A stretch of DNA of 27,953 bases from Planctomycetia bacterium (GCA_025356615.1 JANXSH010000218.1:1-27953), one strand, 5' to 3'; shown: positions 13,451 to 22,362, counted from the first letter of the stretch. Numbers and translations are program-made. The notes: generated from the sequence alone by a model not told the origin.

Positions 13451-13942
13451 GTGTCCGAACAGCCCGATCCCCTTTCGCCGTCTGAACTGCCTGAGAAAGC
13501 GACTTCGACACGAAAGCCGAGTCAGCCGCGAGGGTAGAAACCACCGAACCCAATAAGCCCGGAAGAAGTCCAAGGAAAGGTTGTCTTCTGGTTTGCTCTG
13601 ATCGGGCTTGCCCAGAAGACCGTTTATTGCTTGCTGGCAGGCTTCGTGGTATTCGCCCTTGTTTATTGGGGAGTCTATAAACCTGTCGAGGCATCAGCGG
13701 GACAGGCGACGACGATAAAGGTGTTCCAGGAGTGGCTCGGCGGCATTAACGCCCCCGTATGGTTGGGCTGGTTGCTTGCAGTGGGGACGACGGCATCACT
13801 TCTGTATATACGCCGCGAACACAAAAAGGAACGCGATGACTGGCATCGTCGGAACGCGGAAATGGAAAAACGTCTCGACATGAGTCGAAGCTCGAGCAAC
13901 ATCGATCAGCACGGAGAACAGATAAAGGGGAATCCGAAATGA
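13451..13942 (+). pseudogene. Small one- or two-helix membrane protein with in-frame TAG
   Basis: A 163-codon frame from a GTG with a good ribosome site begins MSEQPDPLSPSELPEKATSTRKPSQPRG and hits a TAG at 13535-13537. It continues without shift as KPPNPISPEEVQGKVVFWFALIGLAQKTVYCLLAGFVVFALVYWGVY. Two hydrophobic stretches follow (about codons 48-75 and 98-115), then a charged tail RREHKKERDDWHRRNAEMEKRLDMS. The proline-rich N-terminus reads smoothly across the stop, suggesting CAG-to-TAG. A shorter product could start at the TTG 13631 but lacks a ribosome site. It overlaps the next gene as ATGA. No family recognised. Confidence 0.6.
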
Positions 13943-14460
13943 ATCTTGACTTCACACTGAGTTATTGCATGGTCTCGCTCATTGGACTAGGGCTGCTAGT
14001 TCGCTGGTGGTTCGGTACGAGACTCCGTGAAACCTATCGAACACGAATCTACTCCATTCGTGCCAGCCTGTTCGACCACGTCGCCGATAACGGGCGGCAT
14101 TTCGACGATGCGGAATACCAAGACGTTCGGAGAAAGCTAGATGGATTCTTGCAGATATCCAACACATTGTCACCTGTCGCGATGCTCTTCGCAATCATTC
14201 ATACAGCTCGAATGCACCCTGATGGAGCACCCTCTACGGTAGTGGCAGGCCAGTATCATGAAGCTGTTCGGCGGGCGATGACGGAGGCGATTCATCATAC
14301 GGTTGGGCTTGTCCTGTTCGGAAGTCTATCTGGATGGCTGCTTTCGCTCATTTGCATCCTTGGTTGGTCGTTCTCGGTTACCAGAACTCTTTGGCGTGGC
14401 TCCGAATTGGTCATCGACGATGCGATGGCCATGACGATCTCCCACGGTGGCGCTTGCTGA
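13939..14460 (+). CDS. Membrane protein of unknown function (173 aa)
   Basis: The ATG overlaps the stop of the preceding gene (ATGA). Hydrophobic segments lie at about residues 5-24 (TLSYCMVSLIGLGLLVRWWF), 77-90 (LSPVAMLFAIIHTA, weak) and 122-146 (VGLVLFGSLSGWLLSLICILGWSF). Between them is a soluble stretch with RASLFDHVADNGRHFDDAEYQDVRRKLDGFL. With its upstream partner it forms a two-gene unit enclosed by the 47-bp direct repeat. I recognise no family. Accessory-type membrane pairs of this size may serve defence or toxin functions, but nothing in the sequence proves this. Confidence 0.65.
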   Translation: MNLDFTLSYCMVSLIGLGLLVRWWFGTRLRETYRTRIYSIRASLFDHVADNGRHFDDAEYQDVRRKLDGFLQISNTLSPVAMLFAIIHTARMHPDGAPSTVVAGQYHEAVRRAMTEAIHHTVGLVLFGSLSGWLLSLICILGWSFSVTRTLWRGSELVIDDAMAMTISHGGAC

Positions 14461-14494
14461 AAACTCGCCGGTTCTCGGATTCGGGCTAGGCGCA

Positions 14495-14541
14495 CGGGTC
14501 GGCGGACGGGACGATGAGGCTGTGGAGCGTGGGGCCGTGAG
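14495..14541. repeat. 47-bp direct repeat, right copy (orphan WD40 gene end)
   Basis: An exact copy of 13213-13259, here not preceded by any other WD40 coding sequence. It is a fragment of the WD40 gene end placed after the membrane-pair cassette. Confidence 0.9.
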
Positions 14542-14698
14542 TGGGACGAACACCGGCGACCCCACGCCCGCCCGTTGCAATGGGTGGGCTTCGCGGGACA
14601 AAATCGCTTCCCGCGCCCTCTTGCAACTCTCCCCCGCTCTCCTACAACATTACTTCTATCCGGTGACGCACTCCGACCACGGCGGATCGAACCAGACC
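14542..14698. other. Gap before the ABC operon, with one GC hairpin
   Basis: GCCCGCCC (14566-14573) pairs with GGGTGGGC (14582-14589) around an 8-base loop, a possible terminator for the WD40 unit before the cassette arrived. Nothing else is recognised; the operon promoter is presumably here but not identified. Confidence 0.4.
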
Positions 14699-15685
14699 AT
14701 GATCCAAGTCGAGAACCTGACCAAGAAATTCGGACCCGTTTGCGCCGTCAACGACGTGACGTTCCACGTCGAGCCGAACGAGATCGTCGGCCTCCTCGGG
14801 AACAACGGGGCCGGCAAGACGACCATCATGCGCATGCTCACCACCTTCCTGCCCGCGTCGAGCGGCATCGCGAAGGTCGGCGGGTTCGATGTCATGACGC
14901 AGTCGATGGAGGTCCGCCGACGCATCGGCTACCTCCCCGAGAGCATCCCGCTCTACCCCGAGATGCGCGTCAACGAGTACCTCGACTACCGCGCCAAACT
15001 CAAGGGCGTCGATCGCAAGGGCAGGACGGCCCGCGTCGAGTTCTGCCTCGGGGCGTGCCGCGTCAACGAAGTCAGTCGTCGCCTGCTCGGAACCCTCTCC
15101 AAGGGCTACCGCCAGCGGGTCGGCCTCGCGGACGCCCTGCTCGCCGACCCGCCGGTCCTCATCCTCGACGAGCCGACCGACGGCCTCGACCCCGGCCAGA
15201 AGCAAGAGACGCTCGGCATGCTCCGCGAGCTGGGCAAGAATCACACGATCATGCTCTCGTCGCACATGCTCTCCGAGGTCGAGTCGCTGGTCCAGCGCGT
15301 CATCATCATCCGCCGCGGCATCATCGGCCTGGCCCGCAAGCTCAGCGAACTCGAGTCCGACCCGATCATCGTGATCGAGGTGCGCGGCCCCGTCGATCAG
15401 GTCTCCAAGCTGCTCGAGTCGGCCGACGGCGTCGCCTCCGTCCAGGTCATGGGCCAACACGACGGCGTCGTCACCTACGAAGTCCGCGCCGCATCGCAGT
15501 CGAAGGACATCCGCGAGCAACTCGCCGGGCGGATCAACTCCAAGGGCCACGGCCTCCGCCGTCTCGACCTCCGCCGTCGCGGCCTACAAGACCGCTGGAA
15601 CGAGATCAACAACATGGACTACCGTCAACTCGCGCCGCCGACCAACCTCGGCCCGACGCCGACCGACAAAGCCACCGGATCATAA
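14699..15685 (+). CDS. ABC transporter ATP-binding protein, GldA-like
   Basis: A 328-residue ATPase from the ATG at 14699. Walker A is GNNGAGKT (34-41), the signature is the Gld-type LSKGYRQRVGLA, Walker B is VLILDEPTDGLD, and the switch is MLSSHML. A C-terminal extension of about 100 residues after the core (IVIEVRGPVDQVSKLLESADGVASV onward) is typical of GldA/CcmA-like exporters. It would energise the permease encoded 87 bases downstream. In gliding Bacteroidetes the Gld ABC complex supports motility. In planctomycetes the same gene set is common and of unknown substrate, so the gene symbol is not transferred. Confidence 0.88.
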   Translation: MIQVENLTKKFGPVCAVNDVTFHVEPNEIVGLLGNNGAGKTTIMRMLTTFLPASSGIAKVGGFDVMTQSMEVRRRIGYLPESIPLYPEMRVNEYLDYRAKLKGVDRKGRTARVEFCLGACRVNEVSRRLLGTLSKGYRQRVGLADALLADPPVLILDEPTDGLDPGQKQETLGMLRELGKNHTIMLSSHMLSEVESLVQRVIIIRRGIIGLARKLSELESDPIIVIEVRGPVDQVSKLLESADGVASVQVMGQHDGVVTYEVRAASQSKDIREQLAGRINSKGHGLRRLDLRRRGLQDRWNEINNMDYRQLAPPTNLGPTPTDKATGS

Positions 15686-15687
15686 TG

Positions 15688-15740
15688 CAAGAAGCTAACC
15701 ACAGAGGCACTTCGCCAGTGCCTCTGTGGTTAGCTTCTTG
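15688..15740. repeat. Perfect 23-bp inverted repeat hairpin between ABC ATPase and permease genes
   Basis: Bases 15688-15710 and 15718-15740 are exact reverse complements around a 7-base loop. The arm includes CTAACCACAGAGGCAC, a string type often seen in intergenic repeats of planctomycete-like genomes. The same bases are found on both strands, so it can form a hairpin in either direction. It lies inside the operon, 32 bases before the permease start, and may tune relative expression. Confidence 0.85.
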
Positions 15741-15772
15741 GATGACCTACGCCGTTTCGAGGAAGCGCTACG

Positions 15773-17335
15773 ATGTCCATTGACGATATCACGAAGAAGC
15801 CCGACGACCGCCCCGACCTGCCGGTCGCTGCCATCGAAACCGACTACGGCCCCTCGGTCATGGCCGCCGACGAGCCGACCTTCGCGCGGACCCTCGCCAT
15901 GATCGGCGGGGCGTTCGTCATCTTCGGGGGCATGGCCCTCGGGTTCAACCTCGCCGGCGCGGGTGCCCGCGTCAGCACCGGGTGGGCCGTCTTCGCGCTG
16001 ACGCTCGGCCTGTGCTTCCTGCTGTTCCACGCCGCGTTCGACCGCGATGTCCAGCTCCGCCGCCTCTACATGGTCTTCGGGTTCGCCGTCGTGGTGCTGG
16101 GCCTGATCCTGTGCGTCGTGCCCTACCCGGAGAAGATGGGCGACCAGTTCCGCTGGGCCAGCCCGTGCCTCGTCGTCGGCCTGCTGTTCCTGATCTCGTT
16201 CCTCCGCAACGAGGACGACCCGGCCATCCGCAACTACTCCCAGCTGTTCCTCGGCGGGGTCGGCGCGGTCCTCGCCGTCGCCGGCCTGCTCGGCGGGTTT
16301 CTCCGGGTCGATTACTTCCTGCCGATGGGCCTCCTCCTCGGCGTCCTCGGCCTCCTCTACGTCACCGCGTTCGTCGCCTCGCGCGGCGTCGGTGACGACA
16401 TCGGGTTCTACGCCGCGCTCGGCCTGTGCGGCCTGGGGGCGCTCGTCGTCCTCATCGCCCTGGGCCGATCGATCTTCCCCGCCGAAGGCTATCGCTTCTT
16501 CGTCTCGCAGGGGTTCCTCTTCCTCCTGACCGGGCTACTCGCGATCGCCCTCGGCGGGGGGCTGTCGCTCGACTGGCCCCTGTTCGTCCTCACGCGCCGG
16601 GAGTTGAACTCTTTCTTCCTGTCGCCCATCGCTTACTTGACGCTGCTCGGCTTCGCGGTCGTCTCCTGGGTACAATACTTCATTTTCATCAGCAAGCTCT
16701 ACGAGTCGGGCGGTCCTCGACCGCGATCCGCCCCGATGGTCGAGCCGATCGTGATCTCCTACTTTTTCGACCTGTTCCCGGTCTTCGCCATCGTCTTCCT
16801 GCCGTCCGTCCTCACGATGCGTCTCCTCAGCGAGGAGCAGCGCTCCGGCACGATGGAAGTCCTTTTGACCGCCCCGGTCGATGAGACCGTCATCGTCTTC
16901 AGCAAGTTCCTCGCCGGGCTGATTAGCTTCCTCGTCGTCTGGCTGCCCTTCGGCCTCTACCTGATGACCATCCCGCTCGCGGGCGGCACGCCGTTCGACT
17001 ACCGCCCGCTGCTGAGCTTCTTCATCACCCTGGTGGCGACGGGGGCGGGCTTCATCAGCATGGGCCTGTTCTTCTCGAGCATCACGAAGAACCAGATCGC
17101 CTCCGGCGTCCTCACCCTGGCCGGCATGCTCGTCCTGACGATGGTCTACTTCGCCGTCCAGATCACCCAGGACGACACCGTCAAGAAGGTCCTGACCCAC
17201 ATGTCGTTCCTGCACCTCTGGCTCGAGACGCTCGAGGGCAAGATCCTGTTCCAATACCTACTCTTCTTCCCCTCGTTCACGGTCCTGATGTTGTTCTCGA
17301 CCATCAAGATCCTCGAGTCGCGCAAGTGGCGCTGA
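15773..17335 (+). CDS. ABC transporter permease, GldF-like, with extra N-terminal membrane segments
   Basis: A 520-residue integral membrane protein. After a hydrophilic start (about 1-40) there is a run of roughly seven to eight hydrophobic segments (about 45-275). Then comes the ABC-2 permease core: PIVISYFFDLFPVFAIVFLPSVLTMRLLSEEQRSGTMEVLLTAPVDETVIVFSKFLAGLISFLVVWLPFGLY and later TLVATGAGFISMGLFFSSITKNQIASGVL. SEEQRSGTMEVLLTAPV is the hallmark coupling segment of this permease group. It is longer than plain GldF because of the N-terminal block. It pairs with the upstream ATPase and the downstream GldG-like protein. Confidence 0.85.
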   Translation: MSIDDITKKPDDRPDLPVAAIETDYGPSVMAADEPTFARTLAMIGGAFVIFGGMALGFNLAGAGARVSTGWAVFALTLGLCFLLFHAAFDRDVQLRRLYMVFGFAVVVLGLILCVVPYPEKMGDQFRWASPCLVVGLLFLISFLRNEDDPAIRNYSQLFLGGVGAVLAVAGLLGGFLRVDYFLPMGLLLGVLGLLYVTAFVASRGVGDDIGFYAALGLCGLGALVVLIALGRSIFPAEGYRFFVSQGFLFLLTGLLAIALGGGLSLDWPLFVLTRRELNSFFLSPIAYLTLLGFAVVSWVQYFIFISKLYESGGPRPRSAPMVEPIVISYFFDLFPVFAIVFLPSVLTMRLLSEEQRSGTMEVLLTAPVDETVIVFSKFLAGLISFLVVWLPFGLYLMTIPLAGGTPFDYRPLLSFFITLVATGAGFISMGLFFSSITKNQIASGVLTLAGMLVLTMVYFAVQITQDDTVKKVLTHMSFLHLWLETLEGKILFQYLLFFPSFTVLMLFSTIKILESRKWR

Positions 17336-17357
17336 TCGGCCGGACAGGAGACCTCCC

Positions 17358-19745
17358 ATGAATGAACCCTCGACTCTCTCCACGAACCGCTCGGTGGAAT
17401 CGACGCGCCCGGTTCGCCTCGGCGTCGCCGTCTTCCTCGGCTGTCTGGCGACCATCCTGTTCTTCGTCGCGCTCTACTTCGCGGTCAACGCGACGGCGCT
17501 GGCCACCGTCGAGGGCGAGATCCCCGGCACCTGGGGCCAAGCGTTCAAGGCCAAGACCGTCTGGCCGTTCCTCGTCTGGTCCGCCCTCGGCGGAGTCGCC
17601 GCGGCGATCGGCGCGTTCTTCCTGAACCAGTGCCGGGACGATCAGCGATCCCGCCTGGTCCTGACGTTGAGCGTCGTCTCGTTCGGACTCATGGGCTTCT
17701 CGTTGCTCATCCTGATCTACCTGTTTTCGACGGGAACCTTCGGGAACGTCGTCACCCGTCCGGTCTTCCTCTGGGCTTTCCTCCTGACGGGCATCTTCGC
17801 CGTCGCCGGTGCCCTCTTCCTGACTCCCGACGCGCGGGAGGCGGTCTACCTCCGCGTCCTGGTCATGACATTCGGCTGCCTCGCGGGCTTCGTCACGGTC
17901 CTCCTCGGTTTCGCCCTGCCGCTCACGATCTACCGCGAGACCATCGCCAAGGGTCTGGAGGCGTGGCGTGAGAACTGGCCCGCGATCGTCTTGCCCGCGC
18001 TCGCCATCTTCGGCTCCCTCGCGCTGATGTTCGCGACGCTCCAGCTCGGGCGCGGGATGGAACGCCGCAGCCAGAACATCCGCCGACTCGTCTACGGCTT
18101 CAACGCGGTCCTGACCGGCCTCTTGCTCCTCTCGGTCCTGTCGCTGTTCAACGTCATCGCCTACGCGGAGCCGTTCACGCGGTTCTTCGGCAGGCCGTTC
18201 GACTTCACGGCGGGGAACATCAACGCCCTGTCGCCGGCCATGCGGAACATGCTGGCGGAACTCAAGGAGGAGGAGCGCGTGAAGGTCTACACCTTCTTTG
18301 CGCGCGGCGACCTGCTCAGTTCCGACATGCAGACCCTGCTCGACAACTGCAAGGCGCTCACGCCGAAGTTCACCTCGGAGGCCGTCTCCAACGCACCCCA
18401 AGCCAGGGCCGCGCTCGCCGGTCTGATGGAGAAGAACAGTATCTCGGACCCGGTCGGCATCCTCATCCTCGTCGGCAACGAATCCGAAGGCAGCAAGCCG
18501 GCCTTCACCTTCATCAAGGCGAACGACCTCGTCCGCTCGCCGCCCCAGGATCCGCGTAACCCTTCCGCACAGAGCGAGTACCGGTTCATCGGCGAGAGCG
18601 CCTTGCTGACCGGCATCCAGTCCTTGCTCGAAGGCAAGATGACGATCTACCTGACCCAGGGGCACGGCGAATGGACCGTCGATGCCCCCCCGCAGGGCAT
18701 GCCGCGCGGTGCGGCTCGTGATGTCGGAAAACTCGCCGCGCTCAAGCAAAAACTCGAAAGTCGTCGGGGCGTCAAAGTACACCCCCTCATTCTCGATAGC
18801 AAGATCAAGGCGATCCCCGATGACGCGAGCGTCGTCGTGATCGCCCACCCCGAAGCCGAGTTCAGCAAGAAGGAACTCTCGATCCTGCGCGACTACCTCC
18901 GTCGCGATCGGCAAACCCGAAAGGTCAAGGACAAGGGGGACAAGGAGGTCGAAGAAGAGACCGTCAGTGCGGGGCGGGTCGTTTTCCTCCTCGAGCCGCT
19001 CGTCGTGAAACAAGGCGATTCGTCGAAGTTGGTTCGTACCGGGCTGGAACCCCTGCTCGCGGAGTACAACGTCAAACTCGGCGAGAATCGCATCTTCTCG
19101 GGAATGCGGAACCCGACGAACGCCTATTACTTGTCTGCCCCGCGATCGACGAACTCGATCGCCAGGGCGTTCGTCGGGCGGCAGTTCGAGTTTTCTAACG
19201 CCCAGACGGTGTCCCCACTCGCCGAGCAAGCCCCCGGCAAACTCGTCGAGAGACTCTTCCTCACTCCGCCACGATTCCCGGTCTGGGGGGAGAGCAACCC
19301 GGACGCCGACCCCTTCGCCCTGATTCGGAAGATGAATCAGGACCCAGACTTCATGGAGAAGAAGCTCAGCCCCGACCCGCTGTGCATCGCGGTCGCCGTC
19401 TCCGACCAAGGCGCGGGGGCTGCTCCTCGCGATTCCGATCATATGGGCCTGACCAAAGACACGCCGCGGATGGTAGTGTTCGGCACCGCCTCCTGGCTCG
19501 ACAACGAGTCCCTCTCGGGGGCCGAAGGCATCTCGAACATGGACCTGTTCACGAGCAGCCTGTCGTGGCTGCGAGAGAAGACGGCGGCGGGGGACTCGAG
19601 TACCGTCGAGGGCAAGGAACGCAAAGCTTACTCGCTCGGCCTCACCGACGAGCAGCGCGACCGGGTCACGTTCATGCCCTTGTTGATCCTCGTGTTGGGC
19701 ATCTTCGGAATGGGCATGGGCGTGTGGGTCGTCCGGCGACGCTGA
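17358..19745 (+). CDS. GldG-like ABC auxiliary protein
   Basis: A 795-residue protein. The N-terminal part carries several hydrophobic segments (about 22-50, 70-92, 100-125, 135-155, 170-195, 210-230, 250-275). A large outer domain follows, starting RFFGRPFDFTAGNINALSPAMRNMLAELKEEERVKVYTFFARGD, the GldG-type beginning in which a membrane helix leads into a chain-breaking soluble fold. A C-terminal membrane anchor (MPLLILVLGIFGMGMGVWVVRRR) ends the protein. Ser/Gly-rich statements such as GHGEWTVDA and VVVIAHPEAEFSKKELSILRDYL fit the auxiliary domain. It follows the permease by 22 bases with a GGAG ribosome site. It is part of one exporter operon; the substrate is unknown. Confidence 0.82.
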   Translation: MNEPSTLSTNRSVESTRPVRLGVAVFLGCLATILFFVALYFAVNATALATVEGEIPGTWGQAFKAKTVWPFLVWSALGGVAAAIGAFFLNQCRDDQRSRLVLTLSVVSFGLMGFSLLILIYLFSTGTFGNVVTRPVFLWAFLLTGIFAVAGALFLTPDAREAVYLRVLVMTFGCLAGFVTVLLGFALPLTIYRETIAKGLEAWRENWPAIVLPALAIFGSLALMFATLQLGRGMERRSQNIRRLVYGFNAVLTGLLLLSVLSLFNVIAYAEPFTRFFGRPFDFTAGNINALSPAMRNMLAELKEEERVKVYTFFARGDLLSSDMQTLLDNCKALTPKFTSEAVSNAPQARAALAGLMEKNSISDPVGILILVGNESEGSKPAFTFIKANDLVRSPPQDPRNPSAQSEYRFIGESALLTGIQSLLEGKMTIYLTQGHGEWTVDAPPQGMPRGAARDVGKLAALKQKLESRRGVKVHPLILDSKIKAIPDDASVVVIAHPEAEFSKKELSILRDYLRRDRQTRKVKDKGDKEVEEETVSAGRVVFLLEPLVVKQGDSSKLVRTGLEPLLAEYNVKLGENRIFSGMRNPTNAYYLSAPRSTNSIARAFVGRQFEFSNAQTVSPLAEQAPGKLVERLFLTPPRFPVWGESNPDADPFALIRKMNQDPDFMEKKLSPDPLCIAVAVSDQGAGAAPRDSDHMGLTKDTPRMVVFGTASWLDNESLSGAEGISNMDLFTSSLSWLREKTAAGDSSTVEGKERKAYSLGLTDEQRDRVTFMPLLILVLGIFGMGMGVWVVRRR

Positions 19746-19750
19746 GACCT

Positions 19751-19883
19751 AGACCTAACCCCCTAACCCCCTTCCCTAAAGGGAAGGGGGGACCGGAGGC
19801 GTGTCCGATGGCGTCACGTCTCCCTCTTGCTGGTCTTGCTCCCCCTCCCCTTTAGGGGAGGGGGCTGGGGGGTGGGGTCAGCC
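19751..19883. repeat. C-rich composite palindromic repeat, copy 1
   Basis: Contains ACCTAACCCCCTAACCCCC, a hairpin CCCCCTTCCC-TAAA-GGGAAGGGGG (19767-19790), about 50 spacer bases, a second hairpin CCCCCTCCCC-TTTA-GGGGAGGGGG (19841-19864), and GGCTGGGGGGTGGGGTCAGCC. The outer parts are imperfect reverse complements, so the whole is one large interrupted palindrome. A second copy lies at 22257-22362. Confidence 0.85.
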
Positions 19884-19921
19884 TTTCGAGGACTTAACCA
19901 TTTAGGACCGGACCGCGAATC

Positions 19922-22246
19922 ATGAACTTCAAGACTACCTACATCCTGTTCGGGCTTCTGGCCCTCATGCTGGTCGTGCTGGGCGTCGTCCTCTACTCCG
20001 GACCGTCCGCCCCCCCCGGTCAGGGCCTCGCCTTCCCCACCATGAAGGCGAAAGACAAGCCGCTCAAGGCCGACCAGATCGATAAGGTCGTCATCCAGCG
20101 AAAGAAGCCCGAAGCGGACGACATCGTCTTCTCGCGCGTCGATTCGACCACCTGGAAGATTACGTCTCCCAAAGTGTCCGCCGCCGACTCGCGCCAGATC
20201 ACCGGCCTCGTCGATCAGTTGATGAACGCGCCGATCGACCAGAAGGCCGACGTTCCCAGCGTCTCGAGAGCCGGCCTCGACAGCCCGAGCCGGGTCATCA
20301 GTATTCACGCGGGCGACCGCCTCTGGACCCTGACCATCGGCGACATCACGCTCGGCACTGACAGCGCGGTCGTCTACGCCCAGTCGTCCGACCTGCCGGG
20401 CAAGACGCTCGTCATCCCCAAGAGTTCGCTCGAGACCGCCCTCGAGGGCTTCGAGTACTTCCGCGCCAAGGAGTTGCTCGGCGAGAACACCAACGACATC
20501 CGCAGCATCAAATTCACCCACAGCAAGAAGCCCGTGGTCGAACTGAAGAAGGTCAAGGACCGCTGGACCATGCCCCAGCCGTCCTCCGGCGACATCGACA
20601 TCGGCGAACTGCCCACCCAGCTCGCGAACCTCCGCGTCGATCACACCGCCAAGACCAGCGACTTCGTCAAGGACGGCGTGACCGACCTCGCCGAGTACGG
20701 CCTCGACGCCCGCAAGGCCGATGTCGTCCGCATCGACGTGACACGCGAGATCGACGGCAAAACGACCACCACGAGCGCCCTCATCGGCGTCGGCAAGAAG
20801 GTCGCCGAGAAGTCGTACTACGTCGCCTTCGACGCCGACGGCAAGACGAAGGATGTCGCCAAGGTCTCGGTCGCCAGCGTCGAGCCGATCCTGAAGTGGG
20901 TCGAGGACCCTAGCGCGTTCCGCAGCAAGAACCTCCTCGCCCTGGAGTCGTTCCGCCAGCCCGACGCCATCCTCATCAAGAACAGCTTCGGCGACCTGGA
21001 GTTCTTCCGCACCGACGACAAGGAGCCGTGGATACTCTATCGCGGCACCACGGCCAACGGCGTCGATCCCGTCGAGGTCCGCAAGCTCATCGACGAACTC
21101 AACAAGAAGGGCGCGGTCCTGTCCTTCCCCGACCCCAAGCGCCGCAAGGAACTCGGGCTCGAAAAGCCCGACGTGATCGTCCGGGTCTACTCCGACGGCC
21201 TGGAGAAGGCCGACGCGAAGAAGCCCGGCAAGCCCGTCCTGAAGAAGGACGCGATCCCGGTCGCCGAGTTGCGCTTCGGCATCGCCGAGGGGCCGAACGT
21301 GGCCGTCGAGCGCATCTGGGGGGACGAGAAGACCATCGTCATGGTGCCCCAGAGCCTCCTCGACCAGGTGCGCAAGGGGCCGCTGGGGTACTTCGATCGC
21401 TCGATCCCGCCCTTCAACTCTGGCAGCCCCGAGGAGAACGTCACCAAGATCGAGCTGACCCGCGACGGCCAAACCCACGTCGTCACCCGCGCGAACGCCA
21501 CCGCCCCGTGGAAGCTCGAGCAGCCCGCCGCCTTCAAGGGGCGGACCGCCGGGGCGGGGACGATCCGCGAAATCCTCGGCCAACTCAACGGCCTGACCGC
21601 CCGCGAGATCGTCACCGAGAAAGCCGACGCGAAAGAACTCACCAACTACAACTTGGTTACGCCCCCCGTCAAAGTCGTCGTCACAGTGACGAAGGAGGGC
21701 AAGCCGACGACGACCACGTTCGACTTCGGCACCGACACGGGCGCTCGCGGCGTCTACCTCAAGATCAGCGGCAAGGACGCGGTGTACCTCGTCGGCGGCG
21801 ACACGCTGTTGCCCCTGAAGAAGGAGTTGCGTGATACGTCAGTCTTCTCCTTCGACCCGACCATGGTGACGACGCTCAAGGTCACTGGCTGGGCTGGATT
21901 GGTCGGCTCGCCAATCTCCCGCACTTTCGACCAGAAGAACGGCGTCTGGACGATGAAGGAGACCGGCACTCTCGACCCCTCCAAGGTGGCCGCCCTCGTC
22001 GCTGGTCTGTCCCGGCTCGAACTCGATCGCTTCGTTCCCGCCATCGCCGTAAAGGGAATGAAGCCCGAAGAGGACGCCCTCCAGATCGAGATCACGCTGG
22101 CGGACAAGAGCGTCCTCGAACTGACCGTTGGGGCCGCCGACGGCGCGGGGTACTTCGCCACGAGCAAGCAGAGCGGCGACACCTTCGTCGTGGGCAAAGC
22201 GCTCTTCGAGAAAGTCCGCGAGAAGCCGGCGTACTTCGCGAAGTGA
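19922..22246 (+). CDS. Large DUF4340-type envelope protein
   Basis: A 774-residue protein with one N-terminal membrane anchor (TYILFGLLALMLVVLGVVLYSG, about 5-27) and a long outer part of repeated beta-rich DUF4340-like modules. Each has a strand such as IDKVVIQRKKPEADDIVFSRVD followed by WKITSP or WTMPQP, and a later LLALESFRQPDAILIKN type segment. Similar modules recur near residues 38-140, 190-330, 500-640 and 660-770. In many bacteria a DUF4340 gene follows the GldG-like gene and is thought to work with that exporter at the cell surface; its molecular role is unknown. The start at 19922 directly precedes the anchor. Repeat elements flank the gene on both sides. Confidence 0.8.
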   Translation: MNFKTTYILFGLLALMLVVLGVVLYSGPSAPPGQGLAFPTMKAKDKPLKADQIDKVVIQRKKPEADDIVFSRVDSTTWKITSPKVSAADSRQITGLVDQLMNAPIDQKADVPSVSRAGLDSPSRVISIHAGDRLWTLTIGDITLGTDSAVVYAQSSDLPGKTLVIPKSSLETALEGFEYFRAKELLGENTNDIRSIKFTHSKKPVVELKKVKDRWTMPQPSSGDIDIGELPTQLANLRVDHTAKTSDFVKDGVTDLAEYGLDARKADVVRIDVTREIDGKTTTTSALIGVGKKVAEKSYYVAFDADGKTKDVAKVSVASVEPILKWVEDPSAFRSKNLLALESFRQPDAILIKNSFGDLEFFRTDDKEPWILYRGTTANGVDPVEVRKLIDELNKKGAVLSFPDPKRRKELGLEKPDVIVRVYSDGLEKADAKKPGKPVLKKDAIPVAELRFGIAEGPNVAVERIWGDEKTIVMVPQSLLDQVRKGPLGYFDRSIPPFNSGSPEENVTKIELTRDGQTHVVTRANATAPWKLEQPAAFKGRTAGAGTIREILGQLNGLTAREIVTEKADAKELTNYNLVTPPVKVVVTVTKEGKPTTTTFDFGTDTGARGVYLKISGKDAVYLVGGDTLLPLKKELRDTSVFSFDPTMVTTLKVTGWAGLVGSPISRTFDQKNGVWTMKETGTLDPSKVAALVAGLSRLELDRFVPAIAVKGMKPEEDALQIEITLADKSVLELTVGAADGAGYFATSKQSGDTFVVGKALFEKVREKPAYFAK

Positions 22247-22256
22247 GCCGGGCGAA

Positions 22257-22362
22257 GACCTAACCCCCTAACCCCCTTCCCTTAAAGGAAGGGTGGACCA
22301 GACACAACCCACACCTACTCCCCCTCCCCTAAAGGGAAGGGGGCTGGGGGGTGGGGTCAGCC
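22257..22362. repeat. C-rich composite palindromic repeat, copy 2
   Basis: Repeats the layout of 19751-19883 with a shorter spacer: ACCTAACCCCCTAACCCCC, CTTCCCTTAAAGGAAGGG-like hairpin, spacer, CCCCTCCCCTAAAGGGAAGG block, and GGCTGGGGGGTGGGGTCAGCC. It sits between the DUF4340 gene and hisD and could fold as a terminator-like structure. Confidence 0.85.

Noticed and set aside
17304..21583. Very long minus-strand open frames opposite the GldG-like and DUF4340 genes
   Set aside because: They are Arg/Asp/Glu/Gly-rich mirror frames caused by high GC at third codon positions; the plus-strand proteins have clear membrane segments and family text.
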